Shown here: piece after piece, positions 1-11,325 of the stretch
Numbering within the stretch: position 1 is the stretch's first letter
Layout of the letters: each line of letters opens with the position of its first letter
Assembly: GCA_914767715.1 (NCBI GenBank)
Contig: OU612067.1
Span: forward strand, 558,001-622,000
Length of the DNA stretch: 64,000 bases
DNA from: Membranipora membranacea
Lineage: Eukaryota; Bryozoa; Gymnolaemata; Cheilostomatida; Membraniporidae
Direction: 5' to 3'
Translations under genes and position numbers: made by a program
The notes under the pieces: generated by a model
What the model saw: only the letters and a program-made list of their open reading frames with translations
The model's database searches: none
Told to the model about the DNA's origin: nothing

Positions 1-733
1 CTATTAAGACTAAAACAAAAGGATGTCACCAATACAGTTAGAAGACCTGATAGATTATTACCAGAGATGTCAGTAGCAGGTCCTAAGCCACACCCCTCTA
101 TGTAGGACAGTCAGCATCAACGATGGTTAACAGCAAGTTTATATAGCGGTAAGTAGGAGGAGTGCATGACCAAGACAGGAATTAGCAAGAGAGTAATTCT
201 TGCAAGCTAAAGTTTGGTTGAAAACTGAAATGATATTTCATTATTGGTGGTTTTGTAATTTTTGAAATACATGAGCTATAGCTATTACTAAGCTACTGAT
301 AGTGGCTTTCGATTGTCATTCACCGATAAACCCAAAGTCATAGATGTTAGAATGTTAGTGTATACGACGACGAACAGGAAGAGTTAGAGCACTCACACTA
401 AACATTAACAATGTTTAAATGTGTCTCTTGACTTGAAACCTTAGGATGAACGATGACATAAACTGAGCAAAATTATTTTCCGAGGCCAGGACTCTCGAGA
501 ATGTAGATTGCCTCTATTCTGAACTGAAAAAATACTTCTAGCCATTATAGCTCACACAGAACTTAATTGATATTCTGCAAACGCATCTGAGCAGCCTATC
601 CTTTATATTCTGCATCACAAGCTAGAGTATTCACTGCTGTCACACATTTAATATGTGATAATATGTCTTATTTGAATAGTTGTTTTTAGTTGTATAATAC
701 ATCATAACAATTTGTTTTTTGATTAGTTAGCTG

Positions 734-915
734 ATGGCTTCGAATGTTATCAACATCAACATGCAACCAGCAACACCATCAGGTAATAACAAAGTATGTA
801 GTCAGCATTCACCTTCACACTTTGTTTCAATGAGATAATATTATAATTGTGTTAATCGTCAGGGGAGGAACTTGCCGTTCAGCTTATGGCTTGTATTACG
901 CAGTGCATCATATAA
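734..915 (+). CDS. Possible terminal exon pair of an upstream gene, or a 33-codon ORF (tentative)
   Basis: Two short open stretches, 734-782 and 863-915, are separated by a GT-AG intron (donor gtaata, acceptor cgtcag). Read from the ATG at 734 they give 33 codons, starting MASNVININ and ending at a TAA at 913-915. There is also an acceptor-like site (tttttgattag) just before 727. From it a second frame runs through the same splice, giving a cysteine-containing tail that includes GGTCRSAYGLYY and ends with a TAG slightly further on. The second reading would make this the 3' end of a gene that starts left of the window. I recognise no family in either frame, so this is only a splice-consistent candidate. 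Confidence 0.2.
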
Positions 916-1529
916 CTCATTAGCAGCAGGGCAAGTAAAAATAAAGCCTTAATCAAGCACAGCTCGGCATCACAAACTGATCCACTCGGCATATTAGAAA
1001 CAATTAGTCATATAAAAAACTTATTACATCAATTTATTAGCTCAGATGTAGCCTTAGGTACATTTTTATGAGCCTTTGACTGCGGGTGTACGATAGCTTT
1101 ATATGGATTAAGTGTGCGGTCTCTTGGTCTATATAGATTACAATGTCAGAGCCACACGATCTAATTATTAATCAATAGATTAGGTCTGGGACTTGACAAG
1201 ACTGCTTGTGTTTTTTAGACAAATCATAATAATGATCAGAGCTACTTGTAGGCAGCTTTATTTATAACCGACAGTGGTTTACTTTGTGACCTGTTTCACT
1301 GCTAGCTATTAAATCCCCACTGAGAAGCAGCGCTGCCAGCTAATCATACTTACATATTATGTATTACGCATCAGTCAGGTTATAGCTTAGGCACGCTGAG
1401 GCTCGCTGCCCGAGTTCTGTGTCAGCGTACAGCACCTGTACTACCTGTCTACCTGTGTATCTGTGTCTGATGTTGTGACACGAGCTTAATATTATCTACA
1501 TCTGTATGTCTCTAGATTGGAGATACACC
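916..1529. other. Upstream region of the three-finger gene
   Basis: No supported ORF. It should contain the promoter and 5' UTR of the gene starting at 1530, but I cannot assign a TATA box or transcription start with confidence. Confidence 0.4.
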
Positions 1530-4500
1530 ATGGGAGAACAATATCTAGTGAATGTGTCATATCTTCTGTTGATTCTGGCTACCTTTAATCTTCCAGGTAT
1601 GTTCTGTATCAGAATTTCACTATAAATCTAGTGTGTTTAGTATGACGATGTCATTCATAGCATGTTAGTATATAAAGCAAGGATGCCAGAACCAGATATT
1701 GTCTAGTTTGGATTAAAGCGCTGTGACTCACCCAGATGCTGAGCCTTCTCACACTACAGTTTTAGTTCTTTCCTAACCAAAAAATAATTTCCTTTCTTAT
1801 GCTGGTATCCTCTGCTCACATCATTGAGATACTTGCTGTCACATTTAATCAATTTAATATTTGATTGAGAGACAAAACCTGGATTTGGAATATAGGCTGT
1901 TTCTCATGGATACATTTCTTGAAATTGGAAAATATACCATTTACAAGCTAAGATGATGATCAACATTTTCTGAACATAGGCTTAGACGTAGGAAGGTCTA
2001 AAACCTAAAATCTGAGACGATGTCATCATGAGTGAGTGGATGTTCAATGACTGTGATTCCTCCAACAGATTTACTCTTCTACTCTCCTGGTCACTACTCT
2101 CCTGGTCACTACTCTCTAGGTCACTACTCTCCTGGTCACTACTCTCCTGGTCACTACTCTCCTGGTCACTACTCTCCTGGTCACTGGTCACTACTCTCTT
2201 ATTTATGACACGTATTAGAGTAACGGCAGCCTTTCTACTTGGTCACATCACCATTTTAGGGCATTCTATGGGCAAAACCAGCTAGCCTCCCGACCTCCTC
2301 GGAACATTTCACTATATCTCATGACAAGTTCTCAAATTTCTAATGGGGATAGGTGTTCATTAAGACCCAGTCATAAAAACCCATAACAATGGATTCTCAC
2401 AAGTAATGTGTAAGCATTGTTCTTATTGTTCTCAAGAGAGAATTTATTAAACTTCAAACAATTTAACAATGTGAAAAGAAGTTGTTTGCATGTCATTTTG
2501 GTTGAATAATTAGCCCTCTGAAAGTCACATTGATTACAAAGAAACTCTCATACCACATTTACACATTCAATCATGTTTATGACAGGTTCATGGCCTGCAT
2601 GGTCTGATTTCACAGACAAATTTTTCCAAATATGAGCCCAGCCTTATTTCTCCTGATGTTCATAGATAAATTACTAATCCCTTCACAAAAGGAATTTTTT
2701 CTCCCCCCCCCCCTTGCTTCAGTACCTGGTATACTAGGTTGTGGGTGTTTTAAATTTGGTGTTGCAGAATGAGTTAGGCCTAACAACATATGCTATAACG
2801 CAGCAAATGCTCTGAATTAAAAAGTCGAATGCTCAATTACTCAGTTCAAGTACAAGACTAACTCAATCACAGTTTTAATTGTGTCTTTTGCTTTTTTCCA
2901 TCCAGATTAAGATGGTTTTGAAAAGTTTAAGAGTGCACACTGCATATGCGTTGCTGATTACAGGATGTTTAAGAGATGGACATTGGAGTTATTGGTAACT
3001 GCAGGTGTAGTCTGCTGTAGTCATAACGTCCAATTAATAACAAACACTTCTGTGTAGTAATCTAACACTTATTCTCAAGGCCGACCCGGTCTGTGTATTT
3101 GTACTTTATCTCAGCAGTAGAAATAATGTTCAGTCTCTGTTATCATTCGGTCTGCAATACAAGGCCGGAGGCTGAGATAAAATTTCCAAACATCAATAAA
3201 TTATGGATATACTATGAGCTCATCAAAGCCTCTAGTTTGATAGACTAGGACTGGACTAGGTGCAAGCAGGGATTCTCTCTGGTGCAAGTTATTGTCATTT
3301 TTTGTTGGGACTTTTTTGCTTGATTACACATCAAGGGCATTCAACATGATAAACATAACGATATCAGCTCAAGGGCAGAGAATACATCTCCCTTTTTAAG
3401 AAGGTCTTTATTCCTCAAGTTTCAGAGCCAATGTTTGTTTTTTCAAACCCAGACCAAAACTTTTATCTCATTCCTGCCAATGTTGGCCAATGTTATAGAA
3501 TAACAAGCAGTAGACAATAACTAATGAGTATAAATATTTGTTACAAATGTAAAATTTATGATGGTTTAACGATAGTGAGTCAATTTTGTTGTCTATCAGA
3601 CCTAGGAGTCTTTAACTCCTTGATCAGACAGGGTTGTAGAACCCTGTAAAAGTTATCTTAAAAGCAAAACGCCAACTAGATATGACATACACCAAACATT
3701 TTTCTTTGATACCTTATTGATGGATCTGTGTCAGGTCTCCATTACCTGAGTGATCTGTGCTGTGGTGTGGTGCATCTGTAGGAGCGTATGTGGATTCCAG
3801 AATATAACAGCTAAATATATATATATATAATATGACACCCATAGCTGATTTACAATAATGCTATACAGCCTGATGAGGATATTGCCTGCAGGATGATAAC
3901 CAAATCTTGAATAATAATCTCTAATCATCTCATTTTTTCTAGTGATGGCCGCTCCAGTACAGCTGGAATGTTATTCCTGTAACAGCAATATGGATAGCTC
4001 ATGTATGTCTAGCCCAAGTACTACAACCACATGTGAGATAACACACGGGAAAGGCTGTGCCACCCGAGTCTCACCTACAGGGATCATAGAGAGAGGATGT
4101 TCTGATATTGGGATATCTCCTGAAGGCTGTCGGGTGAGCCAGCTGTTTGGATCTGAGTGTGTCTGTCACAGTGACAGGTAAGCTTTGTCACATAGTCTAT
4201 CAACTACTCCATTATTCATCTCCAGGTTACTTGTGTTCTCAGGTTAACCCCTGTAGAAAGCAAAGGCTATGACTCATAGTGAGTACCTGCAAGTCATTTC
4301 AGGTCCTACTGGGTTGTTCAGTGTCCTTGGTGATTGAAATCAAGTATATCATCTGACAATGGGTCTTTGGTTTAGAGCCAAACTCATGATGACGGTTTAA
4401 TCTCATATGTGTTGGCATTTTTCATTTAATTTTGAAGATTATCTCCCCTGATAATTATGTAACATCGTATAGATGATGGTAATGATTGGCTTGGCTTGTT

Positions 4501-5981
4501 GAAGACTGGTAGGATTGCCAGCAGCGGTATTGCATAATTAAAGTGTCAGCCTAAATATGATATTGGCTTGAAGATAAGAATCCATTACCACATTTTATAG
4601 GTATTTTTTGTTGTTATCTTAGTTTGGTAATAAGAGATTCATAAATATGTCATATCTAATTAATAATGTCTTATCAATGGATATTAAGATATAGAATCTA
4701 GGATTGATATAGTAGTAGATAAGTTCCTATCAAAACTGCAAATCACAAACGATACAATTGTAGGCATTTGACCCCATAATTGTCCCCCTTACCTTTGTGT
4801 CTTTATACTTGGTACTGAGCTTGATTCAATTTACGATGCGTCAAAATAAGTAGGATCTCTGTAGATGTTTTATATGATTTTCAGGTGTAACTCAGGTATT
4901 CCATCGTCTAGTTCTCTGATGATTGCTGATTCAGACAGAGATATATCGTGTTATACCTGTAACAGTACCACAGACGCTGCCTGTACACATGACGTCACAC
5001 GCAAGCAGACATCACAAAAAACCTGTCGGGCAAATAACGGCTGTTTTTTCACTAAAAGAATTGATGCAGGTGAAAAGTTGCTTTCAATTTTTGGCTTCCA
5101 ATTTTGTTTGACTTGCATTAGAACAAACTTCTCCGCTCTGATCTGATGACACAAGGATATTTTGATTATTGCTCGATCATCACACTCCCTCTAGTATCAT
5201 GATATAAGAAGTGAGTCGACACCTTAGACTTATTAATAGATTTTACAGAAGTAGTTTGTTTTAATTTTCATCTCAGCTTCAGCTTGTTTATCTATAATAT
5301 GCTTTTGATAATTAGATCTGTGATTAACTACCTGATATCTGCACCTATGACATCATCGATTACGAGTATGATTACTGCTTACACTGTAACAGCTATTCTC
5401 GTATCTGTAGATGATGGAACTGTTATATATAACCGGCTCTGCTATGAATATGATAGTCCTGCTACATATTACCCAGCAGGCTGTTACACTGTGTTCAATG
5501 GACAGAAATCACCGACCATAGAGGTATGTAATGACTAGGGCTATCAAATAAAATACTGTCTGCTTTAGATTGAAATCGTGTCATGCTTTAGAAAGAGAAC
5601 GCAACCCTTGTAATATTATTAGTGACTCCTGATGAATCAGTCATTATAACATTTCACACCCCTGAGAGTAGGTGCTCCAATCTGAGATTCAGCTTATTCA
5701 CAACGTCACATGTTGCTATTCGATATCGTTTGTTATAACTTGATCCATCGACTTCTTGTCTCTGAGTATATGGAGTATCTATTATCTATGCTTGCACTAC
5801 TTTAACTCATACTTTACAGGTCTGTGTATGTTATACTGATGAATGTAATAAGAATATGAAAACTGCTCTGGATTCTTCAGCAATCAAAGAACCAGTAAAG
5901 AGTGATGCTTACTCCATATCTTACACTAATCCATACAGTATACTGACGGTCGGATTATCATACATACTCTGGTTATCATGA
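1530..5981 (+). CDS. Secreted, probably GPI-anchored protein with two three-finger (Ly6/uPAR-type) domains
   Basis: Five exons splice in phase to 253 codons: 1530-1596, 3943-4177, 4885-5069, 5411-5523 and 5820-5981. Exon 1 encodes a signal peptide (MGEQYLVNVSYLLLILATF). Domain 1 has ten cysteines at about residues 32, 35, 43, 53, 61, 75, 85, 95, 97 and 102. It opens with CYSC and closes with CVCHSDRCN, the usual C-terminal CN of this fold. Domain 2 repeats the plan at 123, 126, 134, 148, 154, 173, 187, 202, 204 and 209, opening CYTC and closing CVCYTDECN. A short linker and a hydrophobic C-terminus (VGLSYILWLS) follow, as expected for a GPI-attachment signal. Ly6/uPAR proteins act at the cell surface as ligands, co-receptors or channel modulators; the partner here is unknown. 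Domain 1 sits in one exon, whereas domain 2 is split over three, so a simple recent exon duplication does not explain the pair. The hydrophobic tail could instead be a short membrane anchor. Confidence 0.85.
2081..2200. repeat. 15-bp minisatellite in intron 1 of the three-finger gene
   Basis: Seven head-to-tail 15-bp units (actctcctggtcact; the third has ctctagg) run from 2081 to 2185, followed by a partial unit. The period is a multiple of three, so ORFs stay open on both strands. They encode serine/leucine-rich or DQESS-type peptides with no other coding support. Confidence 0.9.
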
Positions 5982-7019
5982 TAAGAATTCAGTAACAGCC
6001 TCTGTAGGCTTCCTGATACACCGCGCAGTAAAAAGGGAGAGGAGGAACAAAATCCGATATGACGCTATATGTTATACTGGCACTGTATATAATGTTCAGC
6101 TCAGTAAAATGGCCACCATCATTGCCAACACTATTTCTTCTCAAAATGCTCACAACTATGCTTGGTTCTCGGTCACACAATGCTCAGTCATTCAGTGGAT
6201 ATAAGACTGGAATGGGTGGCTCGATTTTGAAGTTGTTTTGTAAATCTCTAAAGATGACCAGTTTCTACTGACGCTATTTAAACTACAATACCAGCTGTTT
6301 GCTGCTTATAATAGCTTGCCTTTCCACATAATCATATGTGATACTTGAACCTTACATAGCTGTATATTTGTACACCACTGTGATGTCAAATCCCGATAGT
6401 AGTGCAATTACTCAACTTTTCTCTGTGCACCTAATTTCCTCCGATATAACATTTGCCGTCCATTGTTTATTGTCTTGGTTATGATAAATATAAGAGCAAA
6501 TATCATCGTAATCATTTGTAACAAGAAATTTGCTGACTTTGAATTTGGGATGAAAGTTTTTGCAAACCTCGAAAAAAACATACCCAGAACCTGGTAATAG
6601 AAGATAGTGAGTGCAAAGATTAGACCTCCCTATGGTCATTCTTAAATAAACAAATGAAATAGGCGGTAAGGGTAAGGGTTATTAACGACTGTTGCAACAT
6701 TGTATGCATATATGTATAATTATATATATACATATATTTATAGAAAAAAAATGTATATATACACAAAGTATATGTAATATACATATATTATTCAATACAT
6801 TTATACCAAAACTCGCTTGTAATTAACGGTAAGTAGCTGATGGTATATTGTGAAAATTTCTACACCAGCTTTTGTGATGCCAACTGCCACCAAACAACAG
6901 TACCTCCTCACAATGCTGGACTCTTCGTCAAGTCTATAAAGTAAATCAATCTTTATCTTATGTGATACTTTAGCAGTGTCCAACCCTCCCTGGTAAGATA
7001 TACATCTCTCATATTCTGC
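5982..7019. other. Intergenic, with a TA-rich simple-sequence tract
   Basis: This is the 3' flank of the three-finger gene. A (TA)n-rich tract lies at about 6700-6800. Short ORFs here have no recognisable content and no splice support. Confidence 0.5.
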
Positions 7020-7382
7020 ATGTTACTATTGAGGTGCGGAGTTATTGACTCATCTACCTTATCTACAACCGGTGAGCAGAGACTGCGGCTAGTAAGACTA
7101 GAAAACTTAGCTCTGAAGATCATGGACCCAAGTAGCCGAGACTACGATGAACGCGTTCAAACAGCCGAAATAGTGCCCATTCTCACTCTACTCGAAGACA
7201 CCAGCAAGAGTTACATCAATTGCATCATGGGCAGCCCTGAACATTGTCTCCACCAGCTAGCTCATAGCTATACTCCTGCAGCATCCCCTCGTAGATCCGC
7301 CCGCCTAGACCTGCCCATACCACCAGCCACTCAAACCGAACTCCGATCGAAGTGTCCACTCAATTTCTATCATAATGTTTAA
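7020..7382 (+). CDS. Hypothetical 120-codon ORF, unassigned
   Basis: An uninterrupted 120-codon ORF starts at ATG 7020, with an in-frame stop a few codons upstream, and ends at TAA 7380-7382. Its GC content and codon choice look more gene-like than the surrounding AT-rich DNA, and it contains a soluble stretch (ENLALKIMDPSSRDYDERV) followed by a proline/serine-rich tail. There is no signal peptide, membrane segment or familiar motif. It could be a small single-exon gene, a captured exon, or a remnant of mobile-element coding sequence. I cannot assign a function. Confidence 0.3.
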   Translation: MLLLRCGVIDSSTLSTTGEQRLRLVRLENLALKIMDPSSRDYDERVQTAEIVPILTLLEDTSKSYINCIMGSPEHCLHQLAHSYTPAASPRRSARLDLPIPPATQTELRSKCPLNFYHNV

Positions 7383-7692
7383 AAGTCACTCTCGATTCCA
7401 CTTTTTTTGTTTTTATATCCAAAGATCAATAATAGATTTTGAATAATTTTTAAAATCTCTGATCAAAGCAACTATATATCTACACTGTGACGATAGATAG
7501 CTGACACTGCAAATCCCGTCCACCTCTAGAGGGGAAGATTAGAATTAATTGGTATCGGTTCATCAAGGGCGGGGTTATTAGACAATGCTTGGTAGGGGCA
7601 GTGTGTGTGGGACTTGTCTCTCACTGTCCCTGGTACAAACAATTTGAAGCGCTGAAAATATCCTTGCTGCAACTAGCAAAATGAGAAGCTAG

Positions 7693-7729
7693 TTTGCTAG
7701 TTTCAGTTTCTGAAACTGAAACTAGCAAA
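7693..7729. repeat. Near-perfect 37-bp palindrome
   Basis: The arm tttgctagtttcagtttc is followed almost at once by its reverse complement, with one mismatched central base. The word caaaatgagaag occurs on both sides. This could be a solo foldback remnant or a hairpin-prone site; no function is assigned. Confidence 0.85.
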
Positions 7730-7904
7730 ATGAGAAGTTGTCTTCACCTCATGACTAAGTGGCCATGAGCTGTCTCTGCTGGCAATAAAACTTGAGGAAC
7801 AAAGATATAATCATCAACATCCACCAAATCAATTATTTTTAATTTTTTGCAATTTATTTACACTACCAAACCAAGGAAATAAATAAAGACAACTGAGAGG
7901 ATAT

Positions 7905-8125
7905 GCGAGACAATGTATAAAGAGATATATTTTCTCAATTTTGCATGAGTAGAGTTGTTTTGTCTATTTTTTTTCTCAATTTTTGCAAATTCTGCATTTT
8001 GATTGGTCAAAAATCATACAATATTATTAGTGATTGATCATTATTTTAAATTTTTGCACAAAATACAGAGTCCGCGGTAGTATAGTGGTAAGTATCCCCG
8101 CGGGCTCGGGGATATACTTCTCGGT
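7905..8125 (+). repeat. tRNA-Asp-linked repeat, copy A
   Basis: This copy shares with 11145-11325 the core 'atgcgagacaatgta', then 'gatatattttctcaatttt', then 'agtagagttgt', in the same order and orientation. It continues into the 5' half of a tRNA-Asp gene at 8071. Two copies with the same flank and the same tRNA point to a dispersed repeat family, or to duplicated tRNA loci with their upstream DNA. Confidence 0.75.
8071..8125 (+). pseudogene. tRNA-Asp 5' half with fold-back tail
   Basis: 8071-8101 reads as the acceptor strand (tccgcgg), D arm and start of the anticodon stem of tRNA-Asp. The anticodon, T arm and 3' acceptor are absent. From 8100 the sequence turns back on itself: aagtatccccg is followed by cggggatatactt, an imperfect reverse complement of its own D-arm side. 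This copy cannot fold as a full tRNA. Confidence 0.7.
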
Positions 8126-10621
8126 GAGAGCGGGGAAAAGGGGGAGGAGAAAAGAGAGAAAAGGGGAGGGGCAAAGGAAAGAAAGAGAATAAGTTGTCTT
8201 CTCATTTTACGTGTCATGACAACTCCTGGGATATTTCATAGTTTTTTATAGATATACAGTATTATCTTAACACATGCATAGGGGGAGGTATACAATGAGC
8301 AATAGAAACACTTTTTCAATTTGCAGATGAGGATTAATTGCCTTATGAGTCATCTAAACAATTGACTTTTGATGGCTGGCAAAGAAATTCTTAGCAGTGA
8401 ACTATTTGACCACCAGGTTGTTAATGACTTGATAGTCGCCAATAAAGGTTAGCTACGGCCCGCAACACTGTTTGGTCATCATTTCATATAGAGTAATCCT
8501 TCGTGTTAGCTAGTAATGTCCATTTAGTTATCTATGCTGCGACTTGATCAGCGATATAACAGAAACGGTATTATTTGGCAATTCAAGGAAAGGGTTTTAT
8601 TTTGCGAAATATTTATTAACATCATGGGTACAAAGCTTGTAAGATAGGTTATATTGTATTTAATAAGATACAAATTTAAGCAGACTATTTCTCAAAATTA
8701 AAACTATAGAACCTCGATGTTGACCTCAATGTCCTCAACAAAAAAACTATTCCTTTTATTCAGCCTGAAAAGTTGCTACTAAAACATGAGAGTCAAGTAA
8801 AAATAACACAAGAATATATCAAGCACAGCGCTGTGTACAGGTCAGAAGACAGTCATAGGAAAATCCTTAGTAGGTATTTACATAATATGTATGTTGACGT
8901 CATGTCGACATTACAATACCTCATTGCACGCTGAATGCAGAACTTGAGGCTTATATTAAGATGGTTGAGACTGCTGCTCAAATCGTATGGCCGTACGAAT
9001 GCGGACAAGATTTGTTGAAGTGTTCTTTGCAGCAGTTGATGAGTTGGCAGCATGCAGTCAACGTATAAGATATGACAGCGTGGCAGTCTGGATCTGTACA
9101 GCAAGACTCTCACTACACCTGCAAGAGGAGAATGTTTATATTATGCAATAAGGGCAATGTGAAAGTATCTGATCGAACAAAAGATGCTTTTTCCAATGTA
9201 TCGCATCGGCAAAATTATCTTTTATCTGATCAGATGTGATCTTGTCAGGTTTGGTAGTTTTGCATGAGCTTTGCGATTTTACGTTGTGATTGCACAAATG
9301 AATTGAATCAGCTGCTATGACGGTCGCCTCAGTGCCACGTTAGAATGAAAACTATTCAAAGTGTCTAAACATCTAGCATTGACTCGTACCGTAGAGGAGT
9401 AAATATTTTCGTAAATTAAATTTAGCTAGATGAGTTAATGTTAGCTAGTACTCAATTCTAGCTAATTGAAGTAAGAGTATATTTAATGTAAAGTGTAAAT
9501 GTTTGGGATAATTACATTGAGCTTATTCAAGTAGCCTATGTGCGGAAAGGCGCACTTCTCCTACTCTTCTAAGGTATGATGTAGTTCCTCAAATCAAACA
9601 CTAATAAACTTTGGGCCTACTGTTGCTTTAAGAAAACAACATACCATTTGCAAAGAGTTGATGGATGTTAACAGGTCATTAACAGAGTAGACGTCAAATT
9701 CTTGACCGCCTAAGTGATCCTATCGTTCTTTGCATCAACAAGGAAACTAGATATAAACAGAAGGCACACACCAGTTAATTATTCAGTATATTGTCCTTTC
9801 GTTTGTACAACGCTAAATAAATCCATGACCTCTCTGCCCAAAATATTAAGCCGAGTTTACACATGAGGTTGAAATGGTCAAATATTACTATGTCATGAGT
9901 GTCAGCGGAAAAGACCTAATCAGAAAGACGGAGCATAGAAGAGAATAATAATTGCGTGCATCCACCTTGTCGCCAATAAGCCATAATTTGCATATAATAT
10001 TGATTATGTCATTGTCTCATGATCGGCAAGATGACATACCAATTACCTGTATTAGATGAGGCTTGTAACAACTAAGGTTAGGGTGTTATAATCTCAAGCC
10101 AGTCTGTGGCCATGTAGGCTCGCTAGACACGTCACAAATCATAGGGCCTCCTGTTACCAATTCAACTGACAAAAACACTGGTAATGCATAATATACATCT
10201 GATTAGGCTTAGGCTACTTACGCTTAGCGGAGAGTGCTATCTTCTCTAGATCAGTCATTTCCGCATTGAACCATGTCTTCCTCTGAATAGCATTCGGGTC
10301 TTCAACTTAACTGCTGGCAGCCTTGTCCCAAAGAGTACATCCAGAAATATAGATTGTGTATCTACGAGATCATACAATGTAAATCTGAGCAAGAGAAAGA
10401 TTACATAAATACTCAACTGATCGCTGGATCAGGAGCTCTTTCAACGAGAACGAGCACTCACTACGCTAGTCAACATGTTGCCATCACTTCGCCCTAATCC
10501 TTTACTGTCCCATAGTTCCAAAGACAGGGCTAAACTGAGGTAACTCAGTCCACCAGCAAGGAATCAATCAATCAATTATTGGAGATAAAAACTAAGCTAC
10601 TAGTACTACACACCTAAGTAA

Positions 10622-10670
10622 CCTGTCTTGACAAGCTTGTCAAAGATTGACAAAGCTTGTCAAGACAGGC
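10622..10670. repeat. Foldback built from the motif cttgtcaagacagg
   Basis: The arm cctgtcttgacaagc is followed by an inverted copy gcttgtcaagacagg, with smaller ttgtcaa and ttgaca repeats between. Related motifs occur at 11569-11588 (+/-), 32611-32628 and 43337-43355. This suggests short inverted-terminal remnants of one element family. Confidence 0.7.
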
Positions 10671-11144
10671 TACCACCTAAGCAGCTATCCATCCCTTTAA
10701 CTCCTTGCTAAGAGTAAGTGTACGCGACTTGACTTATGACCAGTAGTAAAAACTTATGACCAGTAGTAAAAAAATACTCACTTATTATCATCATCTTTCT
10801 TTGGTTCAAAACTAACCAGTCTTCTTCTCATCAGGCCCGATGTTTTTTATACAGGCTGTGCCTGTCCAGTCTTTAACACACTCCTATAAGTAAAACATAC
10901 AGCTAAGCTTATTATGTCTCATCATAAAAAGAGTATAAGGAACTTGTCCAGTGCTTGCTCACTTTCAGTCTCTACTCTCTTGTCAAAACCACTCGGTTTG
11001 CTTCATAATAGTTGAGCAGGAATGTAATTTGGAGGATAGTGAGGGATTTATATAGTTCTCAATAACAATTCAACTTAAAATTTTTTTTTAATAATTTACA
11101 ACTATTTTATTGGAAATTCTGAGAATTGGGAACAAATAAAAATT

Positions 11145-11325
11145 GAGAAAATGCGAGACAATGTATTGAAGGGATATATTTTCTCAATTTTAAGATAGTA
11201 GAGTTGTCCACTCTGGCAGGATTCTCAATTTTCTCAATTATTCTCAATTTTAGGTGAAAGTATAGTGGATCTCTGGGCGGCCTGTCACGCGGGAGACCGG
11301 GGTTCGATTCCCCGCCGCGGAGGAC
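11145..11325 (+). repeat. tRNA-Asp-linked repeat, copy B
   Basis: This is the second copy of the repeat at 7905-8125, with the same ordered upstream words. The left boundary was chosen where similarity begins (about aaatgcgagac). It runs into the 3' half of a tRNA-Asp at about 11259. The spacer between core and tRNA is shorter than in copy A. Confidence 0.75.
11259..11321 (+). pseudogene. tRNA-Asp(GTC) with a degenerate 5' half
   Basis: The right side is intact: anticodon loop ctgtcac (GTC anticodon), stem strand gcggg, T arm with ggttcgattcc, and the 3' acceptor ccgcgga. The left side is broken: the acceptor reads taggtga instead of tccgcgg, and the 5' anticodon-stem strand no longer pairs with gcggg. 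The internal B-box is present. Transcription may be possible, but a cloverleaf is not. Confidence 0.7.

Noticed and set aside
1982-2285. Serine-rich ORFs on both strands near 2.1 kb
   Set aside because: They are translations of the 15-bp minisatellite in the first intron of the three-finger gene.
8071-11321. A functional split tRNA whose halves are joined in trans
   Set aside because: That arrangement is known in some archaea, not animals. Both halves sit in copies of one repeat and show ordinary decay.
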